A stretch of DNA of 64,000 nucleotides, taken from NCBI RefSeq assembly GCF_017813335.1, contig NZ_JAGIYY010000006.1, positions 124,001 through 188,000 on the forward strand. Reading direction: 5' to 3'. Made by a program: the position numbers and the translations under genes. The notes beneath the pieces were generated by a model. It saw only the letters and a list, made by a program, of their open reading frames with translations. It was not told where the DNA came from and made no database searches. This document shows positions 17,957 to 29,796 of the stretch, piece by piece. Positions within the stretch are counted from its first letter, which is position 1. Each line of letters opens with the position of its first letter. This stretch comes from Tianweitania sediminis (lineage in GTDB: Bacteria; Pseudomonadota; Alphaproteobacteria; Rhizobiales; Rhizobiaceae).

Positions 17957-19423
17957 TCAGGCATTTAGCGCCCGGCCATAAGCATCCAGCACGCTTTCCT
18001 TCATCATTTCTGACAGGGTCGGATGCGGAAAGATCGTGTGCATGAGCTCTTCCTCGGTGGTTTCGAGGTTCATCGCGACGACGAAGCCCTGGATGAGTTC
18101 GGTGACTTCAGCGCCAACCATGTGCGCGCCAAGCAACTCACCCGTCTTGGCGTCGAAGATCGTCTTGATGAACCCCTGATCCTCGCCCAGCGCAATGGCT
18201 TTGCCGTTGGCGGCAAAGGAAAAGCGGCCGACGCGGAGGTCACGGCCGATTTCCTTGGCCTTCGCCTCGGTCAAACCGACGGACGCTACCTGCGGCTGGC
18301 AATAGGTGCAGCCGGGGATCTTCATCGGGTCGAGCGGATGCACGCCCGTCATTCCGGCGATCTTCTCGACGCAGATCACCCCTTCATGCTCAGCCTTGTG
18401 AGCAAGCATCGGCGCACCGGCGACGTCCCCGATTGCGTGAAGTCCCGGCACATTGGTGGAGCCTTTCCCGTCAGTCTTGATGGTGCCGCGGTTCAACTGG
18501 ACCCCCAGCGCATCCAAACCGAGGTTCTCGATATTGCCTTGCACGCCGACGGCGGAAATTAGCTTCTCGGCTTTTAGTTGCTGGACCTTGCCGTCTTTGG
18601 TTTCGACATGCGCCACCACGCCATCAGCCGCTTTCTCGACCTTGGCGACCTTTGCATCGAGCAGGAACTTGATGCCCTGCTTTTCCAGCTGCTTTTGCGC
18701 GAACTTGGCGACTTCGGCATCTTCCACCGGCATGACCTGGCTCATCAACTCCACCACGGTCACTTCGGCGCCCATGGCGCGGTAGAAACTGGCGAACTCG
18801 ATGCCAATGGCCCCGGACCCCATCACGATCAGCGATCGTGGCATGGATGGCGGAACCATGGCCTCGAAATAGGTCCAGATCTTCTCACCATCAGGCTCGA
18901 TGCCGGGCAGCACGCGCGGCCGCGCGCCGGTCGCCACGATGATGTTCCTGGCCTTGTAGGTGCCCTCGCCCAGAACGCCCTTCGGCTGTGGCGGCTGCGG
19001 CTCCATCGGCTTCTTCGTCGACTTGCCGACGACGATCTCTCCCGGCGCTTCACCTTTGGCCGACTTCGTGATCTTGGCTTCGCCCCAAATCACATCGACC
19101 TTGTTTTTCTTCATTAAAAATCCGACCCCGCCGTTCAGCCGCAGCGACACGCCGCGCGACCGCTTGACCACGGCGTCGACATCGGCAGAAACCTGGCCGT
19201 CGATCTTCAGTCCGTAAGCGTCCGCGTGCTGCGCGTAATGCAGCACCTCGGCGGAACGCAGCAGCGCCTTGGTTGGAATGCAGCCCCAGTTCAGGCAAAT
19301 GCCGCCAAGGTGCTCGCGCTCGACAATCGCGGTCTTCAGCCCGAGCTGGGCTGCACGAACGGCCGCGACATAGCCGCCCGGGCCGGAGCCGATGATGATC
19401 AGGTCATAGGTCGTGTCGCTCAT
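17957..19423 (-). CDS. lpdA: Dihydrolipoyl dehydrogenase (E3)
   Basis: This 488-residue flavoprotein begins with an FAD-binding GSGPGGYVAAVRAAQLG and carries the redox disulfide in GGICLNWGCIPTK. The NAD-binding segment is VMGSGAIGIEFASFYR, and the C-terminal dimer domain has the His-Glu pair in HPTLSE. A short proline-rich insertion near residue 140 (EPQPPQPKG) makes it longer than enteric E3. It reoxidises the lipoyl groups of PdhB/PdhC and passes electrons to NAD+. It is the last gene of the pdh operon, ten bases after the SGNH hydrolase gene. Confidence 0.97.
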   Translation of the reverse strand: MSDTTYDLIIIGSGPGGYVAAVRAAQLGLKTAIVEREHLGGICLNWGCIPTKALLRSAEVLHYAQHADAYGLKIDGQVSADVDAVVKRSRGVSLRLNGGVGFLMKKNKVDVIWGEAKITKSAKGEAPGEIVVGKSTKKPMEPQPPQPKGVLGEGTYKARNIIVATGARPRVLPGIEPDGEKIWTYFEAMVPPSMPRSLIVMGSGAIGIEFASFYRAMGAEVTVVELMSQVMPVEDAEVAKFAQKQLEKQGIKFLLDAKVAKVEKAADGVVAHVETKDGKVQQLKAEKLISAVGVQGNIENLGLDALGVQLNRGTIKTDGKGSTNVPGLHAIGDVAGAPMLAHKAEHEGVICVEKIAGMTGVHPLDPMKIPGCTYCQPQVASVGLTEAKAKEIGRDLRVGRFSFAANGKAIALGEDQGFIKTIFDAKTGELLGAHMVGAEVTELIQGFVVAMNLETTEEELMHTIFPHPTLSEMMKESVLDAYGRALNA

Positions 19424-19433
19424 GAAGCGTTCC

Positions 19434-20072
19434 TTACAGGCCGAGCATCATGCGAGTGATCGGCTCAAGGCCCTTGCCGATGGCCCGTGTGTTCGCTGCG
19501 TCGAGATGAATGCCGTCGATCGGCGATGTCGCCGCAACGGAACCGGCATCAAAGAAGCCGCAGCCGGTCTGGTCCGCGAGATCGGCATACAGGCTGGCAA
19601 GCATCCGCGACTCGTCGATGCTGCCGGCAAACATCGCTGCATAATCGGGATCCCCCGTCTCACGGATTGCCGGCGGCGCCACGATCAGGACATCCGGCGC
19701 ATCCGCAGCAGAGGGGTATGCGTGGTAGCGCACGATCTCCACAAGCCGGTCCATGCCTTGCCGGGCGCCGAATGCCTTGCCGCAGATCAACGGCTTCATG
19801 TCGTTGGTGCCGAGCATGAAGATGACGAGGTCGAGCGGCGAATGCGTGGACAGCACCGACGGCAGCATCCGCGCACCGTTGCGGTCCGCGGCGGCGAGGT
19901 GATCGTCGCGAGCCGTCGTGCGACCGTTCAATCCTTCCGGGATCACCGTAGCGCGCACGCCCAACGCAGCCTGCAAGACGCTCGGCCAACGATCCTCAAA
20001 GGCGTGGCGGACTCGACCTTCCGGATCGTATCCCCAGGTCAGCGAATCGCCGTAACACAAAACGCTCTTCAT
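19434..20072 (-). CDS. SGNH/GDSL-family hydrolase inside the pdh operon
   Basis: This 212-residue protein has all four SGNH blocks: block I CYGDSLTWGYDPEG with the nucleophile Ser, the block II Gly region, block III GTNDM, and block V DGIHLDAANT with the Asp-His pair. There is no signal peptide, so it is likely a cytoplasmic esterase or arylesterase. It begins three bases after pdhC and ends ten bases before lpdA, so it is co-transcribed. The physiological substrate is unknown. A link to acyl-CoA or acyl-lipoyl hydrolysis is only a guess. Confidence 0.9.
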   Translation of the reverse strand: MKSVLCYGDSLTWGYDPEGRVRHAFEDRWPSVLQAALGVRATVIPEGLNGRTTARDDHLAAADRNGARMLPSVLSTHSPLDLVIFMLGTNDMKPLICGKAFGARQGMDRLVEIVRYHAYPSAADAPDVLIVAPPAIRETGDPDYAAMFAGSIDESRMLASLYADLADQTGCGFFDAGSVAATSPIDGIHLDAANTRAIGKGLEPITRMMLGL

Positions 20073-20075
20073 GCT

Positions 20076-21500
20076 TCAAACCAGCATGCCGAGTGGATGC
20101 TCGATGTGCCGCTTGAAGGCACCGATCAGTTCGGCACCAAGCGCGCCATCAACGGCGCGATGATCCGTTGACAGCGTGACGCTCATCACGGTCGCGATCT
20201 TGATCTCTCCGCCCTTGACCACAGCGCGCTCTTCACCGGCACCGATCGCCAGGATCGTCGCGTGCGGCGGGTTGATCACCGCGGAAAACTCCTTGATGCC
20301 AAACATGCCGAGATTGGAAACGGCCGTGGTGCCGCCCTGATATTCTTCCGGCTTCAGCTTGCGTGACCGGGCTCGCGAAGCCAGGTCCTTCATTTCATTG
20401 GAGATGGTGGAAAGGGATTTCTCCTCAGCACGCCGGATGATCGGCGTGATCAATCCGCCAGGGATCGAAACGGCGACGCCGACGTCTGCGTGTTTGTGCA
20501 TCACCATGTTCGCTTCCGTCCATGAGGCGTTCGCCGCAGGCACGTCGCGCAGCGCCAGAGCCATGGCCTTGATAATCATGTCGTTGACAGACAGCTTGTA
20601 GAGCGGCGCTTCCCCCGCATCCGTTTTCTTCATCGGCGATGCGGCGTTGAGTTGCTTGCGTAGAGCAAGCAGCGCGTCGAGTTCGCAATCGAGCGTCAGA
20701 TAGAAATGCGGGATAGTCGACTTGGCTTCCACAAGACGGCGCGCGATGGTCTTGCGCATACCATCATGCGGCACGAGTTCGTAGGAACCCTTCTCGAACA
20801 GCTTCAGGACCGCATCGTCCGTCATCGGCTTGGGTGCTTGCGGCGCGTCCGCCGCTGGTGCAGCGCCTGCCTGAGGCTGCGGAGACGGTTTCTGCGCCTC
20901 ACCCTTCGGTGCACCTTCAATGTCGGCCTTGACGATGCGTCCGCGCGGACCCGAGCCGGTTACCTGCTTGAGGTCGACGCCTGCTTCCTTGGCCAAACGG
21001 CGCGCCAGCGGTGATGCAAAGATGCGCTCGCCCTTGTTGTCCGCTCCCATCGATGTGCTGTTGCCGCTCGGCCTCTCGGCAACCGCCGCTTGCGGCTTCT
21101 CCGCGCCATCAACGGGGGTCGCGCTGCCGCCGTAGCCGGACTTTGCGGCGGCGTTTTCTTCCGGCTTCGCGGGTTGTTCTGGCTCCGGCGCCTGCCTTTC
21201 AGGCGCGCTGGCGTTTGGCGTATTCGAAGAAGAAGCAGCAGCAGCGCTGGCGTCCTCGCCCTCTGCGGCAAGGATGGCAATTACCGAGTTGACCTTCACA
21301 CCCTCCGTTCCGGCCGGAACCACGAGCTTCGCAACCGTGCCCTCGTCAACGGCTTCGACTTCCATTGTCGCCTTGTCGGTTTCGATCTCGGCAATGACAT
21401 CGCCCGATGAAACCTTGTCGCCTTCCTTGACCAGCCATTTGGCAAGGTTGCCTTCTTCCATGGTAGGAGACAGTGCCGGCATGGTGATGGTGATGGGCAT
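20076..21500 (-). CDS. pdhC: Pyruvate dehydrogenase E2, dihydrolipoamide acetyltransferase
   Basis: The protein has 474 residues with one lipoyl domain (about 1-80; lipoyl Lys in [12 protein letters not shown]), a long Ala/Pro/Ser-rich linker and a peripheral subunit-binding domain near 160-195 (FASPLARRLAKEAG, GPRGRIVKADIE). The catalytic acetyltransferase domain ends with STDHRAVDGALGAELIGAF, the active-site His motif. It forms the core of the complex. The gene follows the Uma2-family gene with no intergenic base. Confidence 0.97.
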   Translation of the reverse strand: MPITITMPALSPTMEEGNLAKWLVKEGDKVSSGDVIAEIETDKATMEVEAVDEGTVAKLVVPAGTEGVKVNSVIAILAAEGEDASAAAASSSNTPNASAPERQAPEPEQPAKPEENAAAKSGYGGSATPVDGAEKPQAAVAERPSGNSTSMGADNKGERIFASPLARRLAKEAGVDLKQVTGSGPRGRIVKADIEGAPKGEAQKPSPQPQAGAAPAADAPQAPKPMTDDAVLKLFEKGSYELVPHDGMRKTIARRLVEAKSTIPHFYLTLDCELDALLALRKQLNAASPMKKTDAGEAPLYKLSVNDMIIKAMALALRDVPAANASWTEANMVMHKHADVGVAVSIPGGLITPIIRRAEEKSLSTISNEMKDLASRARSRKLKPEEYQGGTTAVSNLGMFGIKEFSAVINPPHATILAIGAGEERAVVKGGEIKIATVMSVTLSTDHRAVDGALGAELIGAFKRHIEHPLGMLV

Positions 21501-22106
21501 CTATCGGTCTCCGGCGTAAAGGGGCGTGGGGTCTTCATGGAAGCCAAGCGGCTTGTCCATCGGCCAGAGATCGGCCAACGAAAAAGCTACGGCGTCAAAC
21601 GGCGCGGCACGAACCATGTTGTCGGAATTCCAGGCACCGGCGTCGATCCAAGCACCGTCCCGCAGTGAGAGGGCTTCAAGCACCTGCAGGCGCGGATCGA
21701 TGATCCATAGGTAAGAGACGCCGCCTTCAGCGTAGATTCGCTTCTTGATCGTGCGGTCGCGGCGCTCGGTGAAACCGGAAAGGATCTCGCAAACGAAATC
21801 CGGCGCTACTTCGAAATAGTTGCGTTCTGGCACGATGAAACGTTCCTGTCGCCACGCAGCGAGGTCCGGCACAAGGATGTTGTTACCGAACTTGATCTCT
21901 GGTTCGGTCACGAACACCCAGCCACCCGGCCCGCCAACCCCTTTCTGGAACGGACCACCAAGCTCCACTCCCAGCGCGCTGGCCGTAAGTCCATGGCGAG
22001 GCGACGGACGCGGATGCGTCATCAACTCGCCATTGATGATTTCGGCTACCAGATTCTCTGGCGCCGCCTCGATGTCTGCATAGGTCGCGGGCTGCTTGCC
22101 GGCCAC
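21501..22106 (-). CDS. Uma2-family (DUF820, PD-(D/E)XK nuclease fold) protein
   Basis: This 201-residue protein has the DUF820/Uma2 pattern: an N-terminal TYADIEAAPENLVAEIINGEL, then EPEIKFGNNILVPDLAAW, FVCEILS and a conserved Lys region around RDRTIKKRIYAEGGVSYLW. The spacing of Asp, Glu and Lys matches the restriction-endonuclease-like core. Start is GTG at 22106, five bases after pdhB, and its stop abuts the pdhC ATG. Such proteins are annotated as putative endonucleases, but most lack proven activity. Its location between two essential pdh genes is unusual. Confidence 0.88.
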   Translation of the reverse strand: MAGKQPATYADIEAAPENLVAEIINGELMTHPRPSPRHGLTASALGVELGGPFQKGVGGPGGWVFVTEPEIKFGNNILVPDLAAWRQERFIVPERNYFEVAPDFVCEILSGFTERRDRTIKKRIYAEGGVSYLWIIDPRLQVLEALSLRDGAWIDAGAWNSDNMVRAAPFDAVAFSLADLWPMDKPLGFHEDPTPLYAGDR

Positions 22107-22111
22107 GATCC

Positions 22112-23581
22112 TTAGCTCCGATAGGTGACGGCTTTGACCGCCTCAACCACTTCTGCAACGGTCGGCAGAGCGAGCTTCTCAAGATTGGCAGCATAAGGCA
22201 TCGGCACATCCTTGCCGCAGATCGTGATCACCGGGGCATCGAGGTGGTCGAAGGCGCGCTGCATCACCTGGCTGGCAATGTGATCGCCAACGGAACTCTG
22301 CGGGAATCCTTCTTCGATTGTGACCAGCCGGTTCGTCTTCTTCACCGAAGCCAACACCGTGTCGAAATCAAGCGGGCGAATGGTGCGGAGATCGATAATC
22401 TCCGCATCGATGCCCATCTCGCGCAACTGCGCTTCGGCTTTCACGGCATAGGTCATGCCAATCCCGAATGAAACGAGCGTGACATCCCTGCCCTGCTTGT
22501 GAATACGCGCCTTGCCGATCGGAAGAACAAAGTCGTCGAGTTTCGGCACATCGAAGGACTGGCCGTAAAGGATCTCGTTTTCGAGGAAGATGACCGGGTT
22601 CGGGTCGCGTATCGCTGCCTTGAGGAGGCCCTTGGCATCGGCGGCCGTATAGGGCTGCACCACCTTAAGGCCCGGGATCTGGCTGTACCACGCCGCATAG
22701 TCCTGACTGTGCTGGGCCGCCACGCGCGCTGCGGCACCGTTCGGGCCGCGGAAGACGATCGGCGCACCCATCTGTCCGCCGGACATGTAGAGGGTCTTGG
22801 CCGCCGAGTTCACGATCTGGTCGATTGCCTGCATGGCGAAGTTGAAGGTCATGAACTCCACGATCGGCTTCAACCCGGCCATTGCCGCACCGACGCCGAC
22901 GCCGGCGAAGCCATGCTCAGTGATTGGTGTGTCGACGACGCGGCGTGCGCCAAACTCCTGAAGCAGGCCTTGCGTGATCTTGTAGGCGCCCTGATATTCC
23001 GCAACTTCCTCGCCCATGATGAAGACGTTGGGGTCGCGCCGCATTTCTTCCGCCATGGCATCACGCAGCGCTTCGCGCACCGTCGTGGACACCATTTCCG
23101 TGCCTTGCGGGATGTCTGGGTCAGCCATCGCCTGCGCCTGAGGCGCCGCCGGCGCCTTGACGTTGTCGGCCTTGGCGGTCGGCTCTTCCTGCGAAACGCG
23201 CGCTTTTTCGCCGCTGTCACCAGCAGAAGCGACCTTTGCCTTGTCCCCCTCCGCGACCTTCGCCACCGGCGCTGCATCCGCATCATCGGATGCAGTGCTG
23301 GACGGCGCCTTCGCCGTGTCCATGTCGGCTGTGCTTTCGCCCTCCTGGAGAAGAAGGGCGATCGGCGTGTTGACCTTCACGCCTTCGCTGCCGGCAGGGA
23401 TGAGGATCTTCCCAAGCTTGCCTTCGTCGACAGCCTCCACTTCCATCGTCGCCTTGTCGGTTTCGATCTCGGCGATAACGTCGCCCGGCGCAACACTGTC
23501 GCCCTCGTTCTTCAGCCATTTGGCGAGGTTGCCCTCTTCCATGGTCGGCGACAGGGCAGGCATCAGGATCTCGATCGGCAT
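22112..23581 (-). CDS. pdhB: Pyruvate dehydrogenase E1 component, beta subunit, with N-terminal lipoyl domain
   Basis: The protein has 489 residues. Residues 1-80 are a lipoyl domain (lipoyl Lys in [13 protein letters not shown]), 85-165 an Ala/Asp/Lys-rich linker, and 165-489 the transketolase-like E1-beta body, with [24 protein letters not shown] and [11 protein letters not shown]. The lipoylated E1-beta architecture is a known trait of several alphaproteobacteria. With PdhA it decarboxylates pyruvate using thiamine diphosphate. It starts 12 bases after pdhA. Confidence 0.97.
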   Translation of the reverse strand: MPIEILMPALSPTMEEGNLAKWLKNEGDSVAPGDVIAEIETDKATMEVEAVDEGKLGKILIPAGSEGVKVNTPIALLLQEGESTADMDTAKAPSSTASDDADAAPVAKVAEGDKAKVASAGDSGEKARVSQEEPTAKADNVKAPAAPQAQAMADPDIPQGTEMVSTTVREALRDAMAEEMRRDPNVFIMGEEVAEYQGAYKITQGLLQEFGARRVVDTPITEHGFAGVGVGAAMAGLKPIVEFMTFNFAMQAIDQIVNSAAKTLYMSGGQMGAPIVFRGPNGAAARVAAQHSQDYAAWYSQIPGLKVVQPYTAADAKGLLKAAIRDPNPVIFLENEILYGQSFDVPKLDDFVLPIGKARIHKQGRDVTLVSFGIGMTYAVKAEAQLREMGIDAEIIDLRTIRPLDFDTVLASVKKTNRLVTIEEGFPQSSVGDHIASQVMQRAFDHLDAPVITICGKDVPMPYAANLEKLALPTVAEVVEAVKAVTYRS

Positions 23582-23593
23582 GTCCGACGCTCC

Positions 23594-24652
23594 TCAGATA
23601 AGAATGTCGGTATAGAGCTCGGATGCATCCGGCTCCGGATCGGATTGCGCGAAGTCCGCAGCGTCGGCAACGATGTCGCGCACTTCCTTGTCGATCGCCT
23701 TCAACTCGTCCTCGCTCGCGGCGCCTGCCTCGATCAGGCGCTGCTTCACCTGCTCGATCGGGTCATGCTCGGAGCGCATCTTCTGCACTTCGTCCTTTGT
23801 ACGATATTTCGCTGGATCCGACATGGAGTGGCCGCGATAGCGGTAAGTCTGCATTTCCAGGATGATGGGGCCGGCGCCTGAACGGCAATGCTCAAGGGCC
23901 ATCTCGGCAGCCGCTTTCACGGCACGCACATCCATGCCGTCTACCTGCATGCCGGGGATCCGGAAAGAAACGCCGCGCTGCGAGAAATCGGTTTCAGCCG
24001 AAGACCGCGTCACTGACGTACCCATGGCATAACGATTGTTTTCAACCACATAGATGACCGGCAGCTTCCACAAGGAAGCCATGTTGAAGCTTTCGTAGAC
24101 CTGGCCCTGGTTCGCCGCGCCGTCGCCGAAATAGGTCACGGAAACATTCTTGTTGTCGCGATACCGGTTGGCGAAGGCCAGCCCGGTTCCGAGCGAAACC
24201 TGGGCGCCAACGATGCCATGGCCGCCATAGAAGTTTTTTTCCTTGGAGAACATATGCATAGAGCCGCCCTTCCCCTTGGAATAGCCACCCCGGCGCCCCG
24301 TCAGTTCCGCCATGACGCCCCGCGGGCTCATGTCCATGGCCAGCATATGGCCGTGGTCACGGTAGGCGGTGATCATCTGGTCGCCCTCGGCCATGGCCAT
24401 CTTCATGCCGGTGACCACCGCTTCCTGCCCGATATAAAGATGGCAGAAGCCGCCAATATAGCCCATGCCGTAAAGTTGGCCGGCCTTTTCCTCGAAGCGG
24501 CGGATCAGAAGCATGCCGCGATAAGCCGCCATTTCTTCCTCCTTGGAGAAGGATGAAGGCGCGGGAGCCGTCAGCTTGGCGACCGACGGCGCGGCGAGAG
24601 CCCCGTCTTCAGCCTTCTTTTTCGGCGGCGATTTCTTTGCGGCAGTGGCCAT
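23594..24652 (-). CDS. pdhA: Pyruvate dehydrogenase E1 component, alpha subunit
   Basis: The protein has 352 residues, with a basic Lys/Pro-rich N-terminus (KKSPPKKKAED) before the catalytic body. The thiamine diphosphate motif begins GDGAANQGQVYESFNMA, and the phosphorylation-loop-like region is YRGHSMSDPAKYRTKDEV. It is the first gene of the operon pdhA-pdhB-uma2-pdhC-SGNH-lpdA; 175 bases separate it from the FtsB-like gene upstream. Confidence 0.97.
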   Translation of the reverse strand: MATAAKKSPPKKKAEDGALAAPSVAKLTAPAPSSFSKEEEMAAYRGMLLIRRFEEKAGQLYGMGYIGGFCHLYIGQEAVVTGMKMAMAEGDQMITAYRDHGHMLAMDMSPRGVMAELTGRRGGYSKGKGGSMHMFSKEKNFYGGHGIVGAQVSLGTGLAFANRYRDNKNVSVTYFGDGAANQGQVYESFNMASLWKLPVIYVVENNRYAMGTSVTRSSAETDFSQRGVSFRIPGMQVDGMDVRAVKAAAEMALEHCRSGAGPIILEMQTYRYRGHSMSDPAKYRTKDEVQKMRSEHDPIEQVKQRLIEAGAASEDELKAIDKEVRDIVADAADFAQSDPEPDASELYTDILI

Positions 24653-24827
24653 GCTCGACTCCCTGGCGGCTGTCTCTTGGCGGACATGGGCTAGGCTTGT
24701 CGTGTTGCAAGCCCTGATCGAACGGACGCTAGCATGTGCGCCGTGCTTGGGCCATGTGCAAAATGCATAGGCTCTATGCGCGTAAGTCGTTGAAAAGGGT
24801 GTGGGAAACCGGATCAGCCGCTCGGGT

Positions 24828-25160
24828 TCACTGTTGTTGCGCCGGGGCGCGCAGGATCACCAATTCGTCGGCATGCGCGAGGTTGAGCGCGCGCCGCGCC
24901 TGCTCATCCAATATATCACGATGAAGCGTGCCGTCCTGCAGGAGCCGCACGCGGGTTTCAAGCGCCACCCGCTGCTGATGGACGGTCGAGAGTTGTTTTT
25001 GCAGCTCCGCCGTTCGCTCTTCCAGAGTGTACTTGGAATAGATCCCGTACTCACCATGCCAGGCATGGAAGCCGAAATAGGATAGAAAGAGGGCCGTCAC
25101 GCTTGGCAGGATAAGCCTGCCCAAATTGCGGCTACGATGCTGACGGGTCCACACTGGCAC
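24828..25160 (-). CDS. FtsB/DivIC-family septum formation initiator
   Basis: This 110-residue protein has a single membrane helix near residues 15-35 (LILPSVTALFLSYFGFHAW) followed by a coiled coil (TAELQKQLSTVHQQRVALE) and a short C-terminal region with ALNLAHADELVIL. This is the bitopic FtsB/DivIC layout, bridging the divisome to FtsQ and FtsL in the periplasm. Position between eno and pdhA is conserved in the order. Confidence 0.9.
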   Translation of the reverse strand: MPVWTRQHRSRNLGRLILPSVTALFLSYFGFHAWHGEYGIYSKYTLEERTAELQKQLSTVHQQRVALETRVRLLQDGTLHRDILDEQARRALNLAHADELVILRAPAQQQ

Positions 25161-25208
25161 GCTCCGGATACTCTCGTGCCAATGTGCCTCAACGTGCTTA
25201 ACGCCGGG

Positions 25209-27443
<2,235 letters not shown>

Positions 27444-27447
<4 letters not shown>

Positions 27448-29096
27448 GTCAGTCTTTCCGATCCGCGGACGAACACGCCGCCAGCCGCTCGCATGGCCTC
27501 CTGCGTATCCACGTCGAGACTCGCAGCTTCACCGATCTCGACATCCACCACGTCATAGGCACCGCTTTCAACGATGCTTCTTGCCCCGACATCGCCTTCC
27601 AGCGCCGCGACTTCGGCAAAAGTGGCGCGGGGCAGAAGAACCGGATTGCCCCGCTTGCCACCATGTGTCGCCCGGATGATTGCCGAAAACCCGCTCTGCG
27701 CGAACGCCGTTGTCATTGCTTCAAGATCCGCCGCGGTCAGCCTAGGCATGTCTGCCAATACCACCAGAACGCCAAGGGTGTTTGCGGATATGGCAGCAAT
27801 CCCAGCCTTAAGCGATGCCGACAGCCCCTCGCCCACATTGCTGTTCTCAACGAAGCGCACCGGCATCCCTGACAAAGCGCGGCGGATCGCATCGCTTTGG
27901 TGACCCACCACAACGACTGTCTCATTGCAGGGTGAACGGCAGACTTCTCCGACCGAACGGCGCACCAGGGGAACCCCGTCGAACTCTGCCAGCAGCTTGT
28001 TCAGATCGTCACCCATGCGGCTCGACCTTCCCGCAGCAAGCACGATCGCAGAAATGGGGCGTGCTTCACTTGAAGAGCCTCCATCATCACGGGCCGATGC
28101 GGAGTCTCTCGGTGCAGGCCGGCTGCTGATTTCGGCCAGCAAGCCGCCCACACCCAGCTCTGCTATGTCATTGCTGGTGATGGTCATTTTCGCCGTCAAA
28201 CGGTCCAGAACCCAGTCGAAGCCGTTTTCCTTGGGGCTCCGCGCACAACCCGGTGCGCCGACAACCGGTTTGCCTTCGACGTCGCCCAACACCAGGAGGT
28301 TACCGGGATCTACAGGCATGCCAACGCGCTCCACACTGCCGCCTGCGCGTCGAATGGCAGCGGGGATGACGTCTTCCGGATCACTCACTGCGGATGCACC
28401 GAAAACGAACACCATTTCGCATTGCTCGAGCAGGGAGCGCAGAGCACCTTCGAGGGCCTGCTGGTCATGAGCAACCCGCATTTCTTCGACCAAGCTGCTG
28501 CCGGAACGAGCCAAGCGGCGCCTCGTGACCGCCGCAGTTTTGTCGAGCATCTTGATGCTGGTGCTTGGCAAAGTGGTTTGGATCAACCCGACACGAAGTG
28601 GGTGAAACGCCTCAACGCCGATGATGGCGCCTTCGCCCACAATGGACACGGCAGCCTCCAGGCTGCCACGCGGGACCGCAAAAGGAATAATCTTTACGGT
28701 TGCAACGAGTTGGCCTGCTTGCACAGCAACGCCTTCGCGCAGGGTTGCGAAGGTGATGGCCGGGTCTACCGCGTTCAAGCGGGACACGAGGTTGCGGTCC
28801 GCTTGAAAGACGCCTGCCCGCTCCGCATAAAGGTTGACTCTGCCGGTCATTGCCGCACGTTGCGCCACGTTCCAGGTGTTCAAATGGTTGGCAAGCTCAG
28901 CGGCCGCGGCGTTCTCCAGCACGTCGTCGCTTCCAAGCCGCGCGACCACCAGGGTGGTGATTCCCACTCCCGTAGCAGCGTCCACATCGGCCTGGCTGAG
29001 GATCCGCCCCTTCTTCCAGGCGCGGCCGTCGACCTCGCGTGAATGCGCGAGCACAGCGCCCGCCGCATCCTGCAAAGGCGCAGGACCAAACTTCAC
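27444..29096 (-). CDS. Molybdopterin-binding (MoaB/MogA-like) and MobA-like cytidylyltransferase fusion
   Basis: This 550-residue protein has two halves. The first, about 1-340, contains the molybdopterin-binding segments VFGASAVSDPEDVIP and VGAPGCARSPKENGFDW. The second, about 360-550, is a MobA/MocA-like nucleotidyltransferase with IVLAAGRSSRMG, VLADMPRL and GKRGNPVLLP. The pair would bind molybdopterin and add CMP, giving the cytosine dinucleotide cofactor of the xanthine dehydrogenase family. I chose GTG at 29096 because it overlaps the XdhC stop as GTGA; the longer frame adds low-complexity sequence from XdhC. Confidence 0.9.
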
Positions 29097-29791
29097 GTTG
29101 AGGCCCCTGCGCGCTCGGGAGACCGCCAAGCGGCGATGATCTCTGCCAAAACAGCGACCGCGATCTCCGCGGGGCTGCTTGCCCGGATTGGGAGGCCGAT
29201 CGGCGCGCGGATTCGCTCCAGATGGTCGTCCGTCAGTCCGGCGCTTCGCAGACGCTCCAGCCTCTTGCCATGCGTTTTCCGGCTCCCCAGAGCGCCAACA
29301 TAGAAGCATTCTGCCCGCAGGGCGGCTTCAATCGGCCAGTCATCGATTTTGGGATCATGGGTCAGCGCGGCAACCGCACAATAGCGGTCGAGCGGTTCCT
29401 CTTGGAGCACCGCTTCCGGCCAATCCGGATAAAGGCGCACCGTCGAAAAGCGGTCAGGCGTGGCAAAGGCCGTTCGTGGATCGATGATCTCCACGGAAAA
29501 GCCGGCCAGCGCTGCCATGGGTGCGAGCGCCTGGCTGATATGCACCGCACCGATCACCACGATGCGGAGCGGCGGCAGGTATGGGTTCAGGAAGAGCGAG
29601 CGTCCCTCCTGCTCAACGTTCACCGGCGCACCGGACTGCAGCGCCTTGCTCAACGGCTCGGACAAGGGATGTCCCGCCCGGTCCGCATCGCGCACGAGCT
29701 CAGCCAAGCCGGTTGCAAGATCCGTGACGAGAACGGCAGCGCGCCGCGCTTGCCGCTCCGCTTGAAGCTGTTGAAGGATCGCAGGGTGCAT
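29093..29791 (-). CDS. XdhC family protein, Rossmann (C-terminal) half
   Basis: This 232-residue protein corresponds to the C-terminal domain of XdhC. It shows a nucleotide-binding VIGAVHISQALAPMAALAGF, ALTHDPKIDDWPIEAAL and the typical GALGSRKTHGKRLERL and GLPIRASSPAEIAVAVLAEI. XdhC holds the molybdenum cofactor and promotes its sulfuration before insertion. ATG at 29791 starts six bases after the N-terminal half gene; the upstream extension of this frame overlaps that gene and is not used. Confidence 0.9.
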   Translation of the reverse strand: MHPAILQQLQAERQARRAAVLVTDLATGLAELVRDADRAGHPLSEPLSKALQSGAPVNVEQEGRSLFLNPYLPPLRIVVIGAVHISQALAPMAALAGFSVEIIDPRTAFATPDRFSTVRLYPDWPEAVLQEEPLDRYCAVAALTHDPKIDDWPIEAALRAECFYVGALGSRKTHGKRLERLRSAGLTDDHLERIRAPIGLPIRASSPAEIAVAVLAEIIAAWRSPERAGAST

Positions 29792-29796
29792 GGTGG

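Noticed and set aside
22499-23881. 460-codon plus-strand frame over pdhB and pdhA
   Set aside because: Shadow frame across two certain minus-strand genes; Arg/His/Leu-rich with no domain.
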